Assembly: GCF_002575655.3 (NCBI RefSeq)
Contig: NC_053037.3
Location: forward strand, 140,379,207-140,443,206
DNA length: 64,000 nt
Direction of reading: 5' to 3'
Source: Aegilops tauschii subsp. strangulata
Taxonomy: Eukaryota; Streptophyta; Magnoliopsida; Poales; Poaceae
The first letter of the stretch is position 1; every line of letters begins with the position of its first letter. Shown in pieces: positions 58,260 through 64,000 of the stretch. The translations under genes and the position numbers were made by a program. The notes under the pieces were generated by a model. It was given only the letters and a program-made list of their open reading frames with translations. It made no database searches and was not told where the DNA came from.

Positions 58260-59638
58260 GTGTGCTATCAAACGTCACAACGTAACTGGGTGATTATAAA
58301 GATGCTCTACAGGTATCTCCGGAGGTGTTTGTTGGGTTGGCATAGATCAAGATTAGGATTTGTCACTCCGAGAATCGGAGAGGTATCTCTGGGCCCTCTC
58401 GGTAATGCACATCCTAATAAGCCTTGCAAGCTATGTGACTAATGAGTTAGTTACAAGATGATGCATTATGGAACGAGTAAAGAGACTTGCCGGTAACGAG
58501 ATTGAACTAGGTATGAAGACACCGACGATTGAATCTCGGGCAAGTAACATACCGATGACAAAGGTAATTACGTATGTTGCCATTGCGGTACGACCGATAA
58601 AGATCTTTGTAGAATATGTAGGAACCAATATGAGCATTCAGGTTCCACTATTGGTTATTGACCGGAGAGGTGTCTCGGTCGTGTCTACAAAGTTCTCGAA
58701 CCCGTAGGGTCCGCACACTTAACATTCGATGACGATTTTGTATTATATGAGTTGTGTGATTTGGTGACCGAATGTTGTTCGGAGTCCCGGATGAGATCAC
58801 GGACATGACGAGGAGTCTCGAAATGGTCGAGAGATAAATAGTCATATATAGGACGATAGTATTCGGACACCGGAAGTGTTCCGGAGGTACCGGGTACGTA
58901 TCGGATCACCGGAAGGGGTTCCGGGCACCCCCCGGCAAAGATATGGGCCTTATTGGGCCAAGGGCGGGACAGACAAGCCCCTAGTGGGCTGGTGCGCCCC
59001 CATATGAGCCGGCCTATGTGGAGAAAGGAAAAGGGTAGGAGGAAAGGAAATAGAGGGAATATGATTCCCCCTTCCTTTCCCCTCTCCCCTCTTTCCTTCC
59101 CCCCTCCAAAGATAAGGAAAGCGGGAGGCCAAATTGGAGGAGGCCCCCAAGTAGGATTCCTCCTACTTGGGGCGCCCCAAGGCTGCTCTCCTCCCCTCCC
59201 ACCTATATATACATGGGAAGGGGGCGCCTAGAACACACACCAACAATTGTTATCCGTGTGCGGCGCCCCCCTTCACAGTTGACGCCTCCGGTCATATTCT
59301 CATAGTTCTTAGGCGAAGCCCTGCGCGGGTCACTTCACCATCACCATCACCACGTCGTCGTGCCGACGGAACTCTTAGTTGACACTTTTCTGGATCGAGA
59401 GTTCGAGGGACGTCATCGAGCTGAACGTGTGCAGAACTCGGAGGTGCCGTACATTCGGTGCTTGATCGGTCGGAACATGAAGAAGTTCGACTACATCAAC
59501 CGCTTTAACAAACGCTTCCATTTTCGGTCTACGAGGGTACGTGGACACACTCTCCCCTTCTCGTTGCTATGCATCTCCTAGATAGATCTTGTGTGAACAT
59601 AGGAAATTTTTTGTAATTGCATGCTACGTTCCCCATCA
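58260..59638 (+). repeat. 3' LTR of the Angela-like element, right part
   Basis: It resumes after the solo LTR with GTGTGCTATCAAACG and matches 29985-31345 closely, including the hairpin (59145-59172) and TATATATA (59204-59211). It contains TTTGGTGACCGA before ATGTTGTTCGG near 58759, which the 5' LTR lacks. It ends CGTTCCCCATCA before CCAGA. Confidence 0.92.
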
Positions 59639-59643
59639 CCAGA

Positions 59644-60797
59644 AACCTTAGACAATGCGATCTCACCGATACGGATCTCGGTCTCACTGAGATGGCCTTG
59701 CAAACTCTCTATTGACTGTTGTAATATTTTGGTCTCACGGAAATGTGCAATCGGTCCCACCATGTTTGCCTGACCAACTCTCTGTTTTCTCATTGCTGTA
59801 ATCGGTCTCACCAAGATGAGGTTTTGCCCTAGCCCTAGCACATCGGTCCCACCGATTTGATCACCTCGGTCCCACCGAGATTCCTAACTTTCACATTTTG
59901 AACTAAATCGGTCTCACCGAGTTCATCTATTCGGTCTAATGAGTTGGGTCAAACGTGTGTATCAGTTGGATTTTGTGTGGAGGCTATATATACCCCTCCA
60001 CCTCCTTCTCTATTCAAGAGAGAGCCATCAGAGCATGCCTACACTTCCACTACTCATTTTCTAAGAGAGAACCACCTACTCATGTGTTGATACCAAGACA
60101 TTCCAATCCAACCACAAGAATCTTGATCTCTAGCCTTCCCCAAGTTGCTTTCCACTCAAATCGTCTTTCCACCATATCCAAATCTGCGAGAGAGAGTTGA
60201 GTGTTGGGGAGACTATCATTTGAAGCACAAGAGCAAGGAGTTCATCATCAACACACCATCTATTACCTTTTGGAGAGTTGTGTCTCCTAGATTGGTTAGG
60301 TGTCACTTGGGAGCCTCCCACAATATTGTGGATTTGAACCAAGGAGTTTGTAAGGGTAAGGAGGTCGCCTACTTAATGAAGATCTACCCAAGTGAGGCAA
60401 GTCCTTCGTGGGCGCTGGCCATGGTGGGATAGACAAGGTTGCTTCTTCGTGGACCCTTCGTGGTTGGAGCCCTCCGTCGACCCGCCCAACCGTTACCCTT
60501 CGTGGGTTGAAGTCTCCATCAACGTGGATGTACGATAGCACCACCTATCGGAACCACGCCAAAAATCTTCGTGTCTTCATTGCGTTTGCACACTCTAATC
60601 CCATCCCTTTACTTTCTTGCAATTAGCATGCTTTACTCTTTCCGCTGCTTATTCTCTTGCCATGCTTGCTTGAAATGTATTGTGCATGCTTAAAATTGTG
60701 CTAAAACTCCACCTCAACTTGAAGAACTTAAAAACTGCCAATTTTGTTTGTTGAGGGTCTAATCACCCCCCTCTAGACACCTCTTCTCGATCCTACA
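59644..60797 (+). repeat. 3' LTR of the outer Copia element, right part
   Basis: It continues the LTR begun at 29193 after the CCAGA duplication and ends CTTCTCGATCCTACA at 60797. At least eight dyad motifs of the form CTCGGTCCCACCGAG lie in the first 280 bp. A TATATATA box (59985-59992) is enclosed by GTGGAGG/CCTCCAC arms. Together the two parts make an LTR of about 1.56 kb. Confidence 0.85.
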
Positions 60798-61249
60798 ATG
60801 TTGTTTGTAGTGTTTGAACTACACAAATGCGACCGGTATGTGGTCCCTAGAAGATTCCCTGGGTGGAAGTACTAGCAGCGTCCGAACATGCACAAATGTC
60901 ACAAGTGCTCGTAGTACTTGCAGCGTTCACGCCGAAGAGGAGCACCGCTACTATTCATTTCCTGACACAGCTGTCGGTCCCGATACTTAGCAGCGTTCAC
61001 TTGTCTTGGACGCTGCTATTACTACTCTTGTTACCAGCATTTAAATGTGCCGACCGCCTCTAATTATTACGACAGATCCACTTCTAGGACCACTTTCTTC
61101 TTCCCCCTCCTATCATCTCCCTCACTTTCTCCTTCCTCCCTCACTTTCTTCTTCCTCTCTCACTTCTTTTCCTCTAGCTATTCTCTCTCTTAGCACTTAA
61201 TTATTGTCTCTCTCCACCCTCTCGATGAAATATATTAAGTAAATCCGGA
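60798..61249. other. Unassigned sequence with AGCAGCG motifs and a CT-rich tract
   Basis: Three direct GCAGCGT motifs (60875, 60920, 60990) and one inverse copy (61009-61017) suggest the subterminal region of a DNA transposon, but no terminus was found. 61098-61215 is a low-complexity CT-rich tract. No gene. Confidence 0.35.
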
Positions 61250-61490
61250 CTATCTCGGGTAGGGGGTCCCGAGCCGGTGATCTTAGCTAGATGGTAACAG
61301 GATGAACAAGGGACACGATATTTACCCAGGTTAGGGCCCTCTTGAAGAGGTAAAACCCTACATCATGCTCTTATTGTGTTGATTGTGTTGGAGTACAAAG
61401 TACATGATGATCTACCTCGAGATCGTATGTGAATGTCTGATTCTCCACCCTATGCTCTAAACCCCTTGGCTTATATAGGGATAGGGGTTA
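61250..61490 (-). repeat. LTR fragment (minus) related to the LTR at 61492
   Basis: The complement reads a TATA box (CTATATAAG, 61472-61480), then GATCTCGAGGTAGATCA, GTAGGGTTTTACCTCTTCAA and GGGACCCCCTACCCGAG, which are the second half of the LTR at 61492-61965. The U3 start is missing, and it meets the plus-strand LTR head to head at about 61491. Confidence 0.7.
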
Positions 61491-61491
61491 C

Positions 61492-61965
61492 TCAGGGAGT
61501 CCTGGATTAGGGGGTCCTCGGGTGTCCGGACTATTTGATATAGGCCGGACTGATGGGCCGTGAAGATAAAAGCAGAAGACTTTTCCCCGTGTCCGGGTAG
61601 GACTCTTGTATACGTGGATGGCAAGTTTGATGTCCGGATATGTTATTTCATTCCCTTGCAAACCGGCTCTGTACAACCCTAGGCCCCTCTGGTGTGTATA
61701 TAAACCGGAGGGTTTAGTCCATAGAGATCATCATAATTCTCATAGGCTAGACAGCTAGGGTTTAATTATTACGATCTCGAGGTAGATCAACTCTTGTAAC
61801 CCCTATACTCAATAAATATAACCAAGCAGGACGTAGGGTTTTACCTCCTTTAAGAGGGCCCGAACCTGGGTAAACATTGTGTCCCCATTGTCCCTTGTTA
61901 CCATTGATCCTCAGACGCATAGTCCGGGACCCCCTACCCGAGATCTGCCGGTTTTGACACCGACA
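61492..61965 (+). repeat. 5' LTR (474 bp) of the right-edge Gypsy element
   Basis: It starts (T)CAGGGAGTCCTGGATTAGG and ends GGTTTTGACACCGACA. A TATATAA box (about 61697-61703) is held between CCCTCTGGT and ACCGGAGGG (61685-61693, 61704-61712), inverted with one mismatch. The next bases TTGTTGCTTTCATTGAGAG are the likely primer site; I could not assign the tRNA. Confidence 0.8.
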
Positions 61966-62012
61966 TTGTTGCTTTCATTGAGAGTTCCGCTGTGTTGTCA
62001 GCAGAAGGATCG

Positions 62013-64000
62013 ATGGCTCAACTTGTCATCGACGACGATGCTGTTTCCGGGGAGACTTTACTCCCCGGTCAAATCTTTGTGTTTGGCAGCTTCGCTCTGC
62101 GTGCCAATTCAACTGGTCACCTCGAGTAGATCGACAGCTACGCTCCTGGTTATCAGATCAGGTTTGGAGGCTTGAACTACATCGCTGATAAACGAGGAGA
62201 CTTGATATCCTGGCACACATCGCTGATACCCTAAACCCTAACCCTAAACCCTGGTCGCCGCTCTTCATCCACATGAAGCAAGCCCGTCGAATTCACCATC
62301 AGATTCCGCTCAAGGACCGACTCTCATCCCTGCCCTGGCCTTAGACCCAGAGCGGACCACTCTGTCCAAAGACGGGAGGATAAACCCCGGCCGACTCTCT
62401 CCTATTACGGAGCCTCCTGTCAGAGACCCAGAGGCGACCATGCCATCAGCTGACCCGGAGGCTAACGTGACTCTTCCTATCATCGGGAAGCCGGATTCGC
62501 CACTGGATGCCAACTTCAAACTCTCGAGGTCTGCGTCTATCGGGCCTGGTCTAGTGGTTATTACCGAACCTAGCTCCGCAGATCCTCATACACCCGTCCG
62601 GTTTTCGCTCTTAAACGAGACATTGGACCTAACGCGATCTCTCGCCATCACGGAAGCGTCACTTCCGAACTACGCCCAGCCTAAACTTTGGGCTGAGAGC
62701 AGGGAATTTTACGTCCCACCCACCACCCACTTAATAGCCACTATTGAGGACCTAACCGACATGGTAGACTATGCCTCCGAAGACATCGATGGTATGGGCG
62801 ACGATGCCGGAGCCGAACCAGGCCAAAAACCCGCCTATCACTGGGCGTTGGACGACCACTTCTACTTGCGACGTGTACATGGTGGATACGCCCGAAAAGA
62901 AGGACGATGATGGCACTCAAGATCCGATTGAGGACAAGCCTGTCGAGGCACCACCAAAGCGCTGACGTCAGTGGAGTTGCTCATGATCGCGTCAGGAAAA
63001 GGAAAGCAATACCGCCACCAGAGACAGTGACACCCCGGACAAGGCCGAAGACTCCGACCACCACGTCGAGCCTGCGTTCGAGCAGAATGAGTGGGAAGAG
63101 GGACAAGCCCACCCCGACGAACTTGTCAATCATGAGGATTCGGAAGATAGTAACTATCTACCGGCCTCCGAGGAGGATGTCAGCCTCGGTAACGAAGATT
63201 TCATCGTGCCAGAGGAACCCCTCGAACAAGAACGCTTCAAGCGATAGCTCATCGCCATTGCGAGGAGCTTGAAAAAGAAACAGCAACAACTTCAAGCCGA
63301 ACAGGATACGCTCAATGACAGATGGACCAAGGTCCTGGCTGCCGAAGAATACGGCCTCGAGTGCCCAACAAAGAGCTACCCAAAGTGCAGGCTACTACCA
63401 CAATTCGACGATGAGGCCATTGAGCCAATACCATCAAGATACAATCATGTTGATCAACCGAACCGACCACCACCTGGACGTGACAAAGCGGCTAATTATG
63501 TCGAACACCAGCCCGTGCCACCTCGCCATAGAGGCAAAGAGGCAGCGGCTCCGGGCTACACGTATGACTTACGTCAGGACCTGGACAATAGAGCCGACCA
63601 GACCAGATCAATCTACGGATCAAGGGGACGTGCTCCAACATGAGACGACGGCCATCAAGCCTGGCGCGACAAGCATAACCAAGTTCGGGCCAAGAACCGA
63701 ACATGGATGTCATCCGAACTCCGCCGTGATGTTGCCCGATATAGAGGCGCCGCACACCACATGTGCTTTACCGATGAGGTAATGCAGCACCAGTTTTTGG
63801 AAGGGTTTAAACCCGTGAACATCAAGCCTTACGATGGCACGACAGATCCCGCTGTATGGACTGAAGATTTTCTTCTCCACATTCACATGGCTCGCGGAGA
63901 TGATCTCCACGCCATCAAATACCTCCCCCTAAAGCTAAAAGGACCAGCACAACACTGGTTGAATAGCCTCCCAAAGAACTCCATTGGCGGTTGGGAGGAC
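62013..64000 (+). pseudogene. Gag of the right-edge Gypsy element, decayed and open at the window end
   Basis: It starts MAQLVIDDDAVSGETLLPGQ at 62013 and meets a TAG at 62127-62129 where Gln is expected. Further pieces in shifting registers are readable: TRSLAITEASLPNYAQPKLW and IEDLTDMVDYASEDIDGMGD (62440-62910), a Lys/Glu/Gln-rich helical stretch (63269-63400), and the Retrotrans_gag core from 63782 (FLEGFKPVNIKPYDGTTDP, IKYLPLKLKGPAQHWLNSLP) running open to 64000. Gag packages element RNA. Multiple stops and frameshifts show an old copy. Confidence 0.75.

Larger units (their letters stand above)
29604..59638 (+). mobile_element. Angela/BARE/WIS-like Copia retrotransposon, carrying three nested insertions
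   Basis: The 5' LTR (29604-31345) and 3' LTR end (59638) share TG...CA ends, and the element is flanked by a perfect CCAGA duplication (29599-29603, 59639-59643). The order inside is primer site, gag, protease, integrase and the start of reverse transcriptase, as in Copia elements. Insertions at 33284-42907, 45029-56554 and 56683-58259 account for most of the 30 kb. A deletion near 56668 removed the second half of reverse transcriptase, RNase H, the polypurine tract and the first part (about 370 bp) of the 3' LTR. All reading frames carry stops. The family name is from memory of the LTR start TGAAGGAAATATGCCC. Confidence 0.93.
61492..64000 (+). mobile_element. Gypsy-type retrotransposon, 5' end (continues past the window)
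   Basis: An LTR (61492-61965), a primer-site region and a long decayed gag follow in order. The gag core at the window end identifies Gypsy. No downstream domains are inside the window. Its LTR start TCAGGGAGTCCTGG carries TC instead of TG. Confidence 0.8.

Noticed and set aside
59644..59925. Short regularly recurring motif that could suggest a CRISPR-like array
   Set aside because: Repeats are 15 bp, irregularly spaced and decayed, within a Copia LTR of a plant genome; they are better seen as promoter dyads.

Overview
The window is nuclear DNA from a grass. The repeat content points to the Triticeae (wheat, Aegilops or barley group): it has an Angela/BARE/WIS-like Copia LTR, Sabrina-type and related Gypsy LTRs beginning TGATACGTCTCC, Stowaway MITEs with CTCCCTCCGTC ends, and one intron-rich gene with close similarity to a rice A1-type cyclin. 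Family names are from memory of published elements and were not searched.

Layout. 1-9391 is a stack of broken retrotransposons: a Gypsy remnant (1-1128, minus) inserted in the gag of a long-LTR element (1129-6248, minus), which itself interrupts the 3' end of a Copia element (6249-9391, plus). 9392-16790 is mostly unique, degraded sequence with a Harbinger-like element (12290-13359), a Stowaway MITE and the 5' part of a FAR1-related (FRS) gene, now a pseudogene (15123-16261, minus). 16790-20780 holds two LINE fragments, both minus. 21163-24925 (minus) is the only intact gene seen: an 11-exon A1-type cyclin, 510 residues, with destruction box and cyclin boxes. 25170-28950 is its upstream intergenic space with a Tourist-type MITE, LINE tails and a perfect 97-bp duplication.

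28950-60797 is one nested structure. The 3' LTR of a Copia element (29193-60797) is split by an Angela-like Copia element (29604-59638, target duplication CCAGA). That element carries three further insertions: a Gypsy element in minus orientation (33284-42907, duplication AATGG), a second Gypsy element in plus orientation (45029-56554, duplication CTAAC) which contains a CACTA-like transposon (50633-53680), and a solo Gypsy LTR (56683-58259, duplication GTGTG) inside the Angela 3' LTR. All four duplications can be read as perfect 5-bp repeats. 61250-64000 has two related LTRs head to head and the start of a further Gypsy element running off the window.

How the parts relate. The cyclin is the one likely functional gene. 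The two full-length Gypsy elements encode only gag and protease, both broken, so they would have depended on enzymes supplied in trans. The Angela-like element has lost the C-terminal half of its reverse transcriptase, its RNase H and the start of its 3' LTR in one deletion. The most notable pattern not explained by gene content is an inverted-repeat module 33-43 bp upstream of the TATA box in five different LTR families. In two others, short dyads frame the TATA box itself. No tRNA or rRNA genes or CRISPR arrays were seen.
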